In this document: positions 15,205 to 24,303 of the stretch, in pieces
How the letters are laid out: each line of letters begins with the position of its first letter
Position numbering within the stretch: the first letter of the stretch is position 1
From: Candidatus Stackebrandtia excrementipullorum
GTDB lineage: Bacteria; Actinomycetota; Actinomycetes; Mycobacteriales; Micromonosporaceae
DNA: 42,837 bases
Assembly: GCA_019113825.1 (NCBI GenBank)
Contig: DXGR01000088.1
Coordinates: 1 to 42,837 of the forward strand
Direction: 5' to 3'
Translations under genes and position numbers: made by a program
Notes under the pieces: model-generated
What the model was told of the DNA's origin: nothing
The model's database searches: none
Seen by the model: only the letters and a program-made list of their open reading frames with translations

Positions 15205-17106
15205 ATGGCGCTGGCGTTGTACCGCAAGTATCGACCGCAGACGTTTGCCGAGGTCATAGGTCAAGAACATGTGACCGAGCCGTTGATATCGGCGATCGAC
15301 AACGGCCGGTTGAACCATGCGTACCTGTTCTCGGGCCCCCGTGGCTGCGGTAAGACCTCGAGCGCGCGAATCCTCGCCCGGTCGTTGAACTGTGCGCAGG
15401 GCCCCACCTCGACACCGTGCGGCGAGTGCGAGTCGTGTCGTTCCCTGGCCATCGGCGGGTCGGGTTCGGTGGACGTCATCGAGATCGACGCGGCCAGCCA
15501 CGGCGGTGTCGACGATGCGCGTGAACTGCGAGAACGTGCCGTGTTCGCGCCAGTGAACTCCCGGTTCAAGATCTATGTCATCGACGAGGCGCACATGGTC
15601 TCGCCGGCGGGATTCAACGCCCTGTTGAAGCTGGTGGAGGAACCACCCGACTATGTGATGTTCGTGTTCGCCACGACGGAACCGGAAAAGGTGTTGCCGA
15701 CGATCCGGTCGCGTACACATCACTATCCGTTCCGACTGGTGCCTCCGGCGGCCATGCGGGGGCTGTGCGAGCGGTTGTGCGAGAGCGAGGGCGTCGCGAT
15801 CGCGCCGGAGGTGTACCCGCTGGTGATCCGCGCCGGGGGCGGTTCCGCCAGGGACACGTTGTCCGTCCTGGACCAGTTGATCGCCGGTGCCGGGCCCGAG
15901 GGGGTCACGTACCAGCACGCCGTCTCGCTGTTGGGAGTCACCGACGGCGGGCTTCTGGACCGCATGTGTGACGCCTTGGCCGATATGGACGGTTCGGTTG
16001 CGTTGTCGGTCGTCGACCAGGTGCTGGAAGCCGGTCACGATCCGCGTCGTTTCGCCACCGACCTTCTGGAACGGTTGCGCGACCTGATCGTGTTGAACCA
16101 GGTCCCCGACGCGAAGACACAGGGCTTGATCGATGCGCCCGCCGAAACCCTGGAACGCATGACGGGACACGCACTGCGCATGGGGACGGCCACCTTGACC
16201 AGGTTGGCCGAGATCGTTCACGACACCCTGGCCGCGATGCGCGGCACGACCGCGCCCCGGCTGCTGCTCGAGTTGGCCGTGGCGAAGGCGGTACTGCCGA
16301 CGGTGGACGATTCGTCTCTGGGGCTGTTGCAACGTATCGAACAACTGGAACGCGGTGCACCCGCCGCGCCGAGGGCCGTGGACTCCCCGGCTGTCGCGCC
16401 GCCACCTCCGGCGGCTGAGTCGGCGCCTCCCGCTTCCGCACCCGTACCGCCTCCGTCGCAGGCCGCCGCCGCACCTCCCGCGGCTGCACCTCCCGCCGCC
16501 GCAGCTCCCGCGGCTGCACCGGCCCGCCAGGCGCCGCCTCCGTCCCCGCCACCCGAGCCGAGCCCGCAGGCATCCTCGCAGTCCGCCGAGGGCATGGGCC
16601 TGTCATCGGTACGGGCTCAGTGGGAGCAGATCAAACAGGCCGCTCGGTCACGGAAGAAGACGGTGGCGGCCTACTTGATGGAGGCCAGCGTCACGGAGGT
16701 TTCCGGCAACGAGATCGTGCTGAGGTTCAAGCACGCGTTCCACGCCAACGCCCTCCAATCCGACGCCGCGTTGACCGTGTTCCGTGAGGCGTTGGCGGAG
16801 GTTCTGGGCGGTCATTGGCAGGTGAAATGCGAGGTCGGCGACCCGTCGCAACCGCGACCGCCGACACCGCCGAGTAGCGCGGCTCCCGCTGCGCCACAAC
16901 GGGACTCGGCTCCTCAGCGTCGTATGGAACCGGCCCCCGCCCCGAAACCGACCCGTGTCTCCACGACCGACGACCCGTCATGGCCGAGCGAGGAGCCACC
17001 GATGGACGACGAGCCCCCGCCCGCCGACAAGCCGCCGCCACGAGCGGTGACCATGGACGAGGCGGTCGCGATGTTTGCGAACAAGGTGGGCGCGCGGCGA
17101 CTGTGA
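15205..17106 (+). CDS. dnaX: DNA polymerase III subunit gamma/tau
   Basis: 633 aa clamp-loader ATPase. The AAA+ module (about 1-230) has Walker A GPRGCGKT (44-51), four zinc-ligand cysteines (63, 72, 75, 78), the DEAH box (127-130) and the sensor region [16 protein letters not shown]. Domain III follows (about 240-380). A long Pro/Ala-rich linker (about 390-460) precedes a C-terminal tau-type domain (about 470-545, [28 protein letters not shown]) and another disordered tail. No slippery poly-A site for a programmed gamma frameshift is visible. AGGAGG lies 9 bases before the ATG. A TAGTCT -10 candidate is at 15177. It is followed by ybaB and recR, the usual order. Confidence 0.95.
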   Translation: MALALYRKYRPQTFAEVIGQEHVTEPLISAIDNGRLNHAYLFSGPRGCGKTSSARILARSLNCAQGPTSTPCGECESCRSLAIGGSGSVDVIEIDAASHGGVDDARELRERAVFAPVNSRFKIYVIDEAHMVSPAGFNALLKLVEEPPDYVMFVFATTEPEKVLPTIRSRTHHYPFRLVPPAAMRGLCERLCESEGVAIAPEVYPLVIRAGGGSARDTLSVLDQLIAGAGPEGVTYQHAVSLLGVTDGGLLDRMCDALADMDGSVALSVVDQVLEAGHDPRRFATDLLERLRDLIVLNQVPDAKTQGLIDAPAETLERMTGHALRMGTATLTRLAEIVHDTLAAMRGTTAPRLLLELAVAKAVLPTVDDSSLGLLQRIEQLERGAPAAPRAVDSPAVAPPPPAAESAPPASAPVPPPSQAAAAPPAAAPPAAAAPAAAPARQAPPPSPPPEPSPQASSQSAEGMGLSSVRAQWEQIKQAARSRKKTVAAYLMEASVTEVSGNEIVLRFKHAFHANALQSDAALTVFREALAEVLGGHWQVKCEVGDPSQPRPPTPPSSAAPAAPQRDSAPQRRMEPAPAPKPTRVSTTDDPSWPSEEPPMDDEPPPADKPPPRAVTMDEAVAMFANKVGARRL

Positions 17107-17189
17107 TCCTGCGGAGTTGGCCCGACGCGGCGTCGGAGGCAACGTTTAGTCTGACGGGTGGAACTCGAACAGCGAACCAAGGAGTAGTC

Positions 17190-17537
17190 ATGTTTCCCGG
17201 TGGCGGCGCGCCCGACATGCAGCAGTTGTTGCAGCAGGCCCAGCAGATGCAGGCCGACTACATGAAGGCGCAACAGGAATTGACCGAAGCCGAGGTCTCG
17301 GCCTCGTCCGGCGGGGGATTGGTCACCGCGACCGTGACCGGCGCGGGTGAGCTCACCGGGATCAAGATCGACCCGAAGGCGGTGGACGCCGACGACCTCG
17401 AGTCGCTGGAGGACCTCGTGGTGGCCGCGGTGCACGCCGCGAACTCCGACGCCAAGCGTATGGCCGAGGAGAAGCTGGGCCCGTTGACGGAGGCCATGAC
17501 CGGTTTCAGCGGTGGGCTCGGCCTGCCGGGAATGTGA
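17190..17537 (+). CDS. YbaB/EbfC nucleoid-associated protein
   Basis: 115 aa. A glutamine/methionine-rich N-terminal helix ([22 protein letters not shown]) is followed by the conserved beta-sheet core with [22 protein letters not shown] and a C-terminal helix ([23 protein letters not shown]). The family forms tweezer-like dimers that bind DNA and is almost always encoded between dnaX and recR, as here. The ATG at 17190 has AAGGAG 5 bases upstream. recR starts 8 bases after the stop, so the pair is likely one transcript, perhaps with its own promoter (TAGTCT at 17147-17152). Confidence 0.94.
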   Translation: MFPGGGAPDMQQLLQQAQQMQADYMKAQQELTEAEVSASSGGGLVTATVTGAGELTGIKIDPKAVDADDLESLEDLVVAAVHAANSDAKRMAEEKLGPLTEAMTGFSGGLGLPGM

Positions 17538-17545
17538 GCTGACCC

Positions 17546-18142
17546 GTGTACGAAGGGGCGTTGGCCGACTTGGTGGAGGAACTGGGTCGGCTGCCGGGCA
17601 TCGGTCCGAAAAGTGCGCAGCGCATCGCTTTCCACGTGTTGGGAAGCGATCGGGTCGATGTCGACCGTCTCGTCGAGGCGCTGCGGGTCGTGAAGGACGA
17701 GGTTCGGTTCTGTGAGGTGTGCGGCAATGTCGCGACCGAGGAGAAGTGCCGGATCTGTCGTGACCCGCGGCGCGGGGACGACGTCATTTGCGTGGTCGAG
17801 GAGCCGAAGGACATCATCGCGATTGAGCGGACCGGTGAGTTCCGGGGGCGTTACCACGTCCTGGGTGGAGCGATCAACCCGCTCGACGGGGTGGGGCCGG
17901 ACGACCTGCGGATCCGGGAGCTGTTGCAGCGTCTTCAATCGGGGGAGACCAAAGAGCTGATCATCGCGACCGACCCGAACACGGAGGGGGAGGCGACGGC
18001 GACCTACCTGGCGTTGACCATAGGTCCGACCGGACTGACGTTGTCGCGGCTCGCGTCGGGGCTGCCCGTGGGCGGTGACCTGGAGTACGCCGACGAGGTC
18101 ACACTGGGCCGTGCGTTTGAGGGGCGTCGGCCCATCGGCTGA
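17546..18142 (+). CDS. recR: Recombination mediator RecR
   Basis: 198 aa, full length. The N-terminal helix-hairpin-helix motif ([17 protein letters not shown], about 16-32), a four-cysteine zinc finger ([16 protein letters not shown], about 56-71) and a TOPRIM domain ([12 protein letters not shown] to [12 protein letters not shown], about 79-150) are all present. RecR works with RecO/RecF to load RecA on gapped DNA. The GTG at 17546 follows the ybaB stop by 8 bases with only a weak ribosome site. A hairpin terminator lies 20 bases after the stop. Confidence 0.95.
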   Translation: MYEGALADLVEELGRLPGIGPKSAQRIAFHVLGSDRVDVDRLVEALRVVKDEVRFCEVCGNVATEEKCRICRDPRRGDDVICVVEEPKDIIAIERTGEFRGRYHVLGGAINPLDGVGPDDLRIRELLQRLQSGETKELIIATDPNTEGEATATYLALTIGPTGLTLSRLASGLPVGGDLEYADEVTLGRAFEGRRPIG

Positions 18143-18161
18143 CCCTTTTATCGGTTCTTTA

Positions 18162-18192
18162 CCCATTCATTACCGAGTCGGTAACGGATGGG
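18162..18192 (+). terminator. Terminator after recR
   Basis: A 14-position stem (18162-18175 with 18179-18192) pairs except for one A-C mismatch and one G-U, around a 3-base AGT loop. No long T-run follows. It separates the dnaX-ybaB-recR unit from the peptide transporter. Confidence 0.75.
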
Positions 18193-18226
18193 CACAATTC
18201 GGTATCAACCATGCGAGGTTCGGTTC

Positions 18227-18241
18227 CGTTCCAGGGGAACG
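18227..18241. repeat. Short inverted repeat in the transporter promoter region
   Basis: CGTTCC (18227-18232) and GGAACG (18236-18241) flank AGG, 56 bases upstream of the binding-protein start. It could be a half-site pair for a regulator of the peptide importer; no regulator gene is adjacent. Confidence 0.35.
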
Positions 18242-18296
18242 ACGGTTAGTGTTCGCAAAACGACCAGACCTTCAAAATCCCCTGCCGAGGTGGACG

Positions 18297-19967
18297 ATGC
18301 GAACCAAAAGATCCCATGGCCTCCGGGCGCTGGCCGTCCTAGCGGCAGCCGGCATGCTCGCGACCGCCTGCGCGAGCGACCGTGACGACAGCAGCGCCGA
18401 CGAGAAGAACGAGAATCAGCCGCTGATTTTTGCGGCGCCCGGCGATGCACGGTCGCTGGACCCGTTCTACGCCACCGACGGTGAGACCTTCCGGGTCACG
18501 CGTCAGATGTACAACACGTTGCTGAAGCACGAAGCCGGTGGCAGTGAGATCGTCGGTGACCTCGCCAAGGACTGGAGCCAGAACGACGAGGGAACCGTTT
18601 GGACGTTTGACCTTCACGACAACGTCACGTTCCACGACGATGAGAAGTTCAACGCCGAAGCCGTCTGCGCGAACTACGACCACTGGTTCAACCTCTCGGG
18701 CGACTTCCAGGACAGTAACGTCTCGTACTACTGGCAGACCATCTTCGGTGGTTTCGCCGAGAACGAGAGCGACGACATTCCGCCGGCCAACTACGTTTCC
18801 TGCACCGCCGAGGAGGAGTTCAAGGTCGTCATCGAGGTCGACAAGTACTCGGCCAGCCTGCCCGGCGGGTTCAGCATGGCCGCCTTCGGCATCATGAGCC
18901 CGAAGGTTCTGGACGCTCAGGCCGACATGGAGGTCACCGGTGAACCCGGCGCCTTCGAGTTCCCCGAGTACAGCCAAGACCCCGACGCCGTGGCCGGCAC
19001 CGGCCCGTACCGTGCGGTCGGCTGGGACAAGTCCTCGCAGGAGATCACGCTCGAGCGTTTCGACGACTACTGGGCGGAGCCCGCGGGCATCAAGACCCTG
19101 ATCATCAAGACGATCTCGGACGAGAACGCGCGTAAGCAGGCTCTGGAAGCCGGCGACATCCACGGCTACGACCTGGTTGCGCCCGCCGACGTCGAACCGC
19201 TGAAGTCCGCCGGATTCGAAGTTCCCGACCGTGGCGTCTTCAACGTTCTCTACATGGCCTACCAGCAGGAGGGCAACGAGGCGCTGGAGGACCTGCAGGT
19301 CCGTCAGGCTTTGGCGCACGCCGTGAACAGGCAGCGCATCGTCGATTCGCTTCTCCCCGAGGGCAGTGAGGTGGCGACGCAGTTCATGCCGCCGACGCTG
19401 ACCGGCTGGTCGGAGAACGTCACCGAGTACGAGTACGACACCGACAAGGCCGTCGACCTGTTGGCAGACGCCGGTTACTCCGACTTGACGATCGACTTCT
19501 GCTACCCGACCGAGGTCACCCGGCCCTACATGCCGGCGCCGCGGGACATCTACGACATCATCAAGGGTGACCTGGAAGCCGCGGGCATCACCGTCGAAGA
19601 AGAGTCGATGCCGTGGGGCGACTACGTTGCGCACACCGACGCCGGTGGCTGCAGCCTCTACCTGCTCGGCTGGACCGGTGACTTCAACGAGGCCTACAAC
19701 TTCATCGGCACCTGGTTCGGTGACTACGACCGCGGCTGGGGATTCCGTAACGACGAAATCTTCGACGCCATGGACGCCGTCGCCAACGAGCCGGACCCGG
19801 CCGCCCGCGAGACCATGTACATCGAGCTCAACGAGACGATCATGGACTTCCTGCCCGGCCTGCCGATCTCGAGTTCACCTCCGTCCATCGCATTCTCGGC
19901 GGACCTGAACCCGCCGACGACCTCCCCGCTGACCCAGGAGAACTTCGCCGAAGCAACCTGGAAGTAA
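18297..19967 (+). CDS. Peptide ABC transporter substrate-binding lipoprotein (SBP family 5)
   Basis: 556 aa. A lipoprotein signal (MRTKR, hydrophobic core, LATAC with Cys25) anchors it outside the membrane. The body is a DppA/OppA-type binding protein: SLDPFYATDGETFRVTRQMYNTLL near the N-terminus, LAKDWSQNDEGTVWTFDLHDNVTFHDDEKFNAEAV as the family signature, then GTGPY and VRQALAHAVNRQRIV in the second lobe. It captures peptides or similar oligomers for the two permeases and two ATPases encoded next. GAGGTGG precedes the ATG. A 47-base hairpin follows the gene. Confidence 0.93.
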   Translation: MRTKRSHGLRALAVLAAAGMLATACASDRDDSSADEKNENQPLIFAAPGDARSLDPFYATDGETFRVTRQMYNTLLKHEAGGSEIVGDLAKDWSQNDEGTVWTFDLHDNVTFHDDEKFNAEAVCANYDHWFNLSGDFQDSNVSYYWQTIFGGFAENESDDIPPANYVSCTAEEEFKVVIEVDKYSASLPGGFSMAAFGIMSPKVLDAQADMEVTGEPGAFEFPEYSQDPDAVAGTGPYRAVGWDKSSQEITLERFDDYWAEPAGIKTLIIKTISDENARKQALEAGDIHGYDLVAPADVEPLKSAGFEVPDRGVFNVLYMAYQQEGNEALEDLQVRQALAHAVNRQRIVDSLLPEGSEVATQFMPPTLTGWSENVTEYEYDTDKAVDLLADAGYSDLTIDFCYPTEVTRPYMPAPRDIYDIIKGDLEAAGITVEEESMPWGDYVAHTDAGGCSLYLLGWTGDFNEAYNFIGTWFGDYDRGWGFRNDEIFDAMDAVANEPDPAARETMYIELNETIMDFLPGLPISSSPPSIAFSADLNPPTTSPLTQENFAEATWK

Positions 19968-19983
19968 GCAGCATCAAGTGATA

Positions 19984-20030
19984 CGGCGAATGCCCAGCCG
20001 ATCGGGATCCGACCGGCTGGGCATTCGCCG
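19984..20030 (+). terminator. Long hairpin between binding-protein and permease genes
   Basis: Perfect 17-base arms (19984-20000 and 20014-20030) enclose a loop that can itself form four more base pairs after one mismatch. It lies 16 bases past the binding-protein stop and 34 bases before the first permease start. Such structures often give partial termination and protect the upstream mRNA, so that binding protein is made in excess over membrane parts. Confidence 0.8.
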
Positions 20031-20064
20031 CACATGGCCGAGTGACACGTAGGAAGGCCTTCAG

Positions 20065-21069
20065 GTGTTTCGTTTTGTAGTGCGGCGGCTGTTGCAGCTT
20101 GTGCCGACACTGCTCGGTTTGTCGTTGCTGCTGTTCATCTGGGTTCACTCACTCCCCGGTGGTCCCGAGTACTCGCTGTTGAACGAGGACGCCACCGATG
20201 AGCAGCGCGCGGCATTGCGAGAATCTTTGGGGCTCAACGAGCCCATCTGGGTCCAGTACGGCCGGTTCATGGCCAAGCTGGTTCAACTCGACTTCGGTAT
20301 CTCATTGCAGACCGGTCAGCCGGTGTTGACCGAGTTTTTCAACCGTTTTCCCGCCACGGCCGAGCTGGGCATCATGGCCATGACCATGGCCGTCTGCGTC
20401 GGTATTCCGTTGGGCTATTTCGCTGCGCGTTACCGTGGTCGTTTCCTCGACACCGGTGCCGTCGCCGGTTCCCTCATCGGTATCTGCATCCCCGTCTTCT
20501 TCTTGGGCTTCATTCTGAAGTTGATCTTTTCCGAGCACCTGGGGCTCCTGCCGTCGGCGTTTCGCCAGACCGCCGGGATCAACGCCACCCATCCGACCGG
20601 TTTTTATGTTCTGGACGGTCTTCTCACCGGCGAGTTCGACGCCGCATGGGACGCGTTCCTGCATCTGATTCTGCCCGGGCTCACCCTTGCCAGCATTCCG
20701 CTGGCGATCATCACCCGCATGACCCGCGCCAGCGTCCTGGAGGTCATGGGCGAGGACTACGTGCGGACCGCGGAATCGAAGGGTCTTCAGCAGCGCATCA
20801 TCCGGGGCCGTCACATTCTGCGTAACGCAATGCTGCCGGTCGTGACCGCGATCGGTCTGTTGACCGGTGCACTGTTCGCCGGTGCGGTGTTGACCGAGAG
20901 CGTGTTCGCTTTCCAGGGGATGGGTCTTTTCGTTTACCAGGCCACCCAGACTCGCGACTATCCCGCGCTGATGGGCTTCATCATGCTGATCGCCACCGTC
21001 TACGTACTGGTGAACCTTCTGGTGGATATCTCATACAGCCTGTTCGATCCGAGAGTGCGGGTGCGCTGA
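20065..21069 (+). CDS. Peptide ABC transporter permease, DppB/OppB type
   Basis: 334 aa with six predicted membrane segments. The start is MFRFVVRRLLQLVPTLLGLSLLLFIWVHSLPGG, the family N-terminus. The coupling loop that meets the ATPase reads YVRTAESKGLQQRIIRGRHILRNAMLPV (EAA motif, about 229-260). The protein forms half of the membrane channel with the next gene. The GTG at 20065 has AGGAAGG 7 bases upstream. The stop shares one base with the next start (TGATG). Confidence 0.94.
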   Translation: MFRFVVRRLLQLVPTLLGLSLLLFIWVHSLPGGPEYSLLNEDATDEQRAALRESLGLNEPIWVQYGRFMAKLVQLDFGISLQTGQPVLTEFFNRFPATAELGIMAMTMAVCVGIPLGYFAARYRGRFLDTGAVAGSLIGICIPVFFLGFILKLIFSEHLGLLPSAFRQTAGINATHPTGFYVLDGLLTGEFDAAWDAFLHLILPGLTLASIPLAIITRMTRASVLEVMGEDYVRTAESKGLQQRIIRGRHILRNAMLPVVTAIGLLTGALFAGAVLTESVFAFQGMGLFVYQATQTRDYPALMGFIMLIATVYVLVNLLVDISYSLFDPRVRVR

Positions 21070-22028
21070 TGTCGACCAAGACCGACAAGATCGACCGCTT
21101 GGCGGAATTGACCGCCGCGAAACGTACCGACCAGGGGCATGGCGAAAGTCTGTGGCGTGAGGCCTTCAAACGGCTCCGCCGCAGCCCTATGGCGATCGCC
21201 GGCACGATCGTGGTGGGAATTTTCATCGTCATCGCGATCGTGGGCCCATACATCGCACCGTTCGATCCCGTCTCGCAGACGTGGGGCGACGAGGTTTTCC
21301 CGAACAAGAACACGTTCGTCGGTCCCCGCGCCGAGAACTGGCTCGGGCTTGACCACCTTGGACGGGACCAGTTCTCCCGCATGGTGATCGGTGCTCGGCA
21401 GTCGTTGATGGTGGGTGTGGTCGCGACGTTGCTCGGGTTCGCATTCGGTGCTCTTCTCGGCGGGATCGCCGGCGCCGCAGCGGGGCTGGGCAAGCGTTGG
21501 GGTCGTCGCCTGGACACGGTCCTCATGCGGTTCACGGACATGATGCTCGCGATCCCCGCTCTGCTGCTGGCCGTTTCGGTCGCGGCGCTCATGGGGCAGA
21601 GTCTTGCGACCGTCATGATCGCGGTCGGTGTCGCGCAGGTGCCGATCTTTGCGCGTCTGCTGCGCGGTTCGATGCTGTCGCAGGCGCACAGTGATTACGT
21701 GCTGGCGGCGAAGGCGACGGGTATCAAGCGTCGCCGTATCGTCTTGGCTCACATTCTGCCGAACTCGATGGGGCCGGTTCTGGTGCAGGCGACGTTGACG
21801 CTTGCCACGGCGATCATCGACGCTGCGGCGCTGTCGTACCTTGGGTTGGGAAGCCCGGATCAGTCGACACCGGAATGGGGAACGATGCTCGCCGATGCGC
21901 AGCGTTTCCTGTCGGGTGCGCCGCAGTTGGCGATCTATCCGGCCGTGGCCATCATCATCACCGCGTTGGGCTTCACTCTCTTGGGCGAGGCCATGCGTGA
22001 ATCGCTCGACCCGAAGTTGAGGAAGTGA
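21069..22028 (+). CDS. Peptide ABC transporter permease, DppC/OppC type
   Basis: 319 aa. A charged cytoplasmic leader (about 1-40) ends in WREAFKRLRRSPMAIAG, the oligopeptide-permease-C N-terminal motif, followed by six membrane segments. LGLDHLGRDQFSRMVIGARQSL and the EAA loop YVLAAKATGIKRRRIVLAHILPNS (about 211-234) are family hallmarks, and the protein ends GEAMRESLDPKLRK. It pairs with the preceding permease; translation is probably coupled by the one-base overlap. Confidence 0.94.
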   Translation: MSTKTDKIDRLAELTAAKRTDQGHGESLWREAFKRLRRSPMAIAGTIVVGIFIVIAIVGPYIAPFDPVSQTWGDEVFPNKNTFVGPRAENWLGLDHLGRDQFSRMVIGARQSLMVGVVATLLGFAFGALLGGIAGAAAGLGKRWGRRLDTVLMRFTDMMLAIPALLLAVSVAALMGQSLATVMIAVGVAQVPIFARLLRGSMLSQAHSDYVLAAKATGIKRRRIVLAHILPNSMGPVLVQATLTLATAIIDAAALSYLGLGSPDQSTPEWGTMLADAQRFLSGAPQLAIYPAVAIIITALGFTLLGEAMRESLDPKLRK

Positions 22029-22034
22029 CCCGTC

Positions 22035-23045
22035 ATGGCGCTGCTTGCAGTTGACAACCTCTCGGTGAAGTTCACACGGCGAGGTAAGCCCGACTTTCAA
22101 GCCGTGGACGGTGTGTCGTTCGCGGTGTCGGAAGGTGAAGTGGTCGGCCTCGTCGGTGAGTCCGGCTGCGGCAAGAGTGTCACCTCGTTGGCGCTGATGG
22201 GTCTTTTGGGCGACCATGGTGTGTCCGTCGGCGGTAACGCGACATTCGACGGCATCGAGCTGTTGAAGCTTCGTAAGGACGCGATGCGGGACCTGCGTGG
22301 CCGTGACATGGCCATGATTTTTCAGGACCCGCTGTCGTCGCTGAACCCGGTGGTGCCCATCGGGATTCAGGTGACGGAGATTCTGACGCGTCACCGCGGT
22401 ATGCGTGGGGAGGCCGCTCGCAAGGAGGCGGCCGACCTGTTGGACCGGGTCGGTATCCCCGACCCGACACGGCGGCTGCGCGAGTATCCGCATCAGATGT
22501 CGGGTGGTATGCGACAGCGCGCGTTGATCGCCATGGCGGTGGCGTGTGCTCCACGGCTGTTGATCGCCGACGAACCGACCACGGCTTTGGACGTGACGAT
22601 TCAGGCGCAGATTCTCGAGCTTCTGAAGGAACTCGTCGACAGTGAAGGCACCGCGCTGCTCATGATCACCCACGATCTGGGGGTGGTCGCGGGACTGTGC
22701 GATCAGATCAACGTGTTGTATGCCGGAAAGGTCGTGGAGAACGCGGCCAGACGGAACCTGTTCGCGGCGCCGACCCACCCGTACTCGGTCGGGCTTCTCG
22801 GGTCGATTCCGCGCCTGGACGCGCCACGGGGCGAACCGTTGACACCGGTGCGCGGTTCCGTCAACGACAACATCGACTGGGCCGACGGATGCGCGTTCGC
22901 TCCCCGCTGCGATCACTACACGATCGAGTGTTTGCAGGGCCCGCCCGCATTGACGGAGACCTACACCGGGCACGGTTACCGTTGCGTCAACCCGGTCATC
23001 GACCACACCGCGCCAGCGGTGAGCGACACGGAGGCCAACTCATGA
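22035..23045 (+). CDS. Peptide ABC transporter ATPase, DppD/OppD type
   Basis: 336 aa. Walker A is GESGCGKS (41-48), the Q-loop FQDPLSSLNP, the signature MSGGMRQR, Walker B LLIADEPTTALD and the switch His in ITHDLGVV. The C-terminal extension with APRC, two further Cys (GCAFAPRCDHYTIEC) and the HPYSVGLLGSIP motif defines the oligopeptide-transporter ATPase subgroup; cysteines at this place can hold an Fe-S cluster in some members. It hydrolyses ATP with the next subunit to drive import. It starts 6 bases after the permease stop. Confidence 0.94.
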   Translation: MALLAVDNLSVKFTRRGKPDFQAVDGVSFAVSEGEVVGLVGESGCGKSVTSLALMGLLGDHGVSVGGNATFDGIELLKLRKDAMRDLRGRDMAMIFQDPLSSLNPVVPIGIQVTEILTRHRGMRGEAARKEAADLLDRVGIPDPTRRLREYPHQMSGGMRQRALIAMAVACAPRLLIADEPTTALDVTIQAQILELLKELVDSEGTALLMITHDLGVVAGLCDQINVLYAGKVVENAARRNLFAAPTHPYSVGLLGSIPRLDAPRGEPLTPVRGSVNDNIDWADGCAFAPRCDHYTIECLQGPPALTETYTGHGYRCVNPVIDHTAPAVSDTEANS

Positions 23046-24121
23046 GTCTGCTGCAGATCGAGGACCTGCGGGTTCACTTCCCCATTCGACAGGGGATCGT
23101 GTTCGAGCGCACCGTGGGGCATGTTTACGCCGTCGACGGGGTGTCCCTGTCGATTGAGAAGGGCCAGACCTATGGGCTGGTCGGCGAGTCGGGTTGCGGG
23201 AAGACCACTCTCGGGCGTGCCGTGTTGCGCCTCAACGACATCACGGAGGGATCGGTGTTCTATCAGGACACCGACCTTTCGGCGTTGTCCGACGAGGAGA
23301 TGCGGAAGCGGCGCAGCAAGCTGCAGATGGTATTTCAGGACCCGTTGGGTAGCCTGAATCCCCGCCAGAACATCGAATCCATTCTGGTGGAGGGGATGGA
23401 GGCTCACCGGATCGGCGCCAACCGCACCGAACGGCGCGAACGGGCCGTGGAGACCCTGAAAGCCGTTGGTCTGCCGGCGACCGCGTTGTCGCGGTACCCA
23501 CACGAGTTCTCGGGTGGTCAGCGGCAGCGTATCGGCATTGCGAGGGCGTTGGTTCTGGAGCCGGACCTCATCATTTGTGACGAGCCGGTGTCGGCGCTTG
23601 ACGTGTCCATTCAGGCCCAGGTACTGAACCTGCTGGAGAAACTCCAGAAGGACCTTGAGCTGACCTACCTGGTGATCGCTCACGACCTGGCGGTGGTGCG
23701 GCACATCTCGGACGTCATCGGTGTCATGTACCTCGGAAGCATTGTGGAGGAGGCGCCCAGCGACGCTCTCTACGAGACACCGCGCCATCCCTACACGAAG
23801 GCGTTGATGTCGGCGGTGCCGGTTCCCGACCCCGACGTCGAGGACAACCGAGAGCGCATCCTGTTGACCGGTGACCTCCCGTCGCCGGCGAACCCGCCGG
23901 CGGGGTGCCGTTTCCACACGCGTTGCCCATGGCGCCAGGAGACTCTGTGCGACACCGAACGACCGGTTCTCACTGAATTGGCCGATGGGCATCGGGTCGC
24001 GTGTCACTACGCGGCGGACATCGAAGCCGGACGCATCCACCCCACCAGGCAACTCGCCTCGGCGATTCTGCCGGGCGCCGAGGTGCAGACGGAAGTTCCC
24101 GACGACGCCGGTCACGTCTGA
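23042..24121 (+). CDS. Peptide ABC transporter ATPase, DppF/OppF type
   Basis: 359 aa. Walker A GESGCGKT (48-55), Q-loop FQDPLGSLNP, signature FSGGQRQR, Walker B LIICDEPVSALD and switch His in IAHDLAVV are intact. The C-terminal HPYTKALMSAVP and GCRFHTRCPW motifs complete the OppF-type domain. It overlaps the preceding ATPase gene by four bases (ATGA), so translation is coupled. The last about 30 residues are an unstructured tail. This gene closes the five-gene importer. Confidence 0.94.
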   Translation: MSLLQIEDLRVHFPIRQGIVFERTVGHVYAVDGVSLSIEKGQTYGLVGESGCGKTTLGRAVLRLNDITEGSVFYQDTDLSALSDEEMRKRRSKLQMVFQDPLGSLNPRQNIESILVEGMEAHRIGANRTERRERAVETLKAVGLPATALSRYPHEFSGGQRQRIGIARALVLEPDLIICDEPVSALDVSIQAQVLNLLEKLQKDLELTYLVIAHDLAVVRHISDVIGVMYLGSIVEEAPSDALYETPRHPYTKALMSAVPVPDPDVEDNRERILLTGDLPSPANPPAGCRFHTRCPWRQETLCDTERPVLTELADGHRVACHYAADIEAGRIHPTRQLASAILPGAEVQTEVPDDAGHV

Positions 24122-24212
24122 TCGGGGTCGCCTGTCGGGAGCCGCGGAGACCGCATGCCGCCGTGCCGGTGGGGGTCGACGTCGACGGTTCCACTCGACC
24201 ATCGACCTCGCG

Positions 24213-24244
24213 AAAAGCCCGGCTGCGCTGAAAGTCACCGGGCT
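24213..24244 (-). terminator. Terminator of the cation exchanger gene
   Basis: On the minus strand a 7-bp stem (24216-24222 with 24238-24244) with a 15-base loop is followed by TTTT, giving a rho-independent layout about 60 bases past the exchanger stop. It may also stop the transporter mRNA arriving from the other side, although the T-run serves only the minus strand. Confidence 0.6.
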
Positions 24245-24303
24245 GCCGGGCGGGTTCGTGCTCTGGCCGAACCTTTGGCGAGATACCGGATGCCGCGTCG
24301 CGC

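Noticed and set aside
16350-16600. Programmed frameshift in dnaX giving a gamma form
   Set aside because: There is no slippery A/G-run in the linker, which is a GC-rich Pro/Ala-coding stretch; the continuous frame is tau only.
21000-23006. A 668-codon frame antisense to the permease and ATPase genes
   Set aside because: Same cause: it is the shadow of strongly conserved ABC-transporter genes, and its translation is rich in Arg, His and Gln with no domain.
24122-24212. Terminator for the peptide-transporter operon
   Set aside because: Only a short GTCGAC-type palindrome is present here; the hairpin at 24216-24244 has its T-run on the minus strand and is assigned to the exchanger gene.
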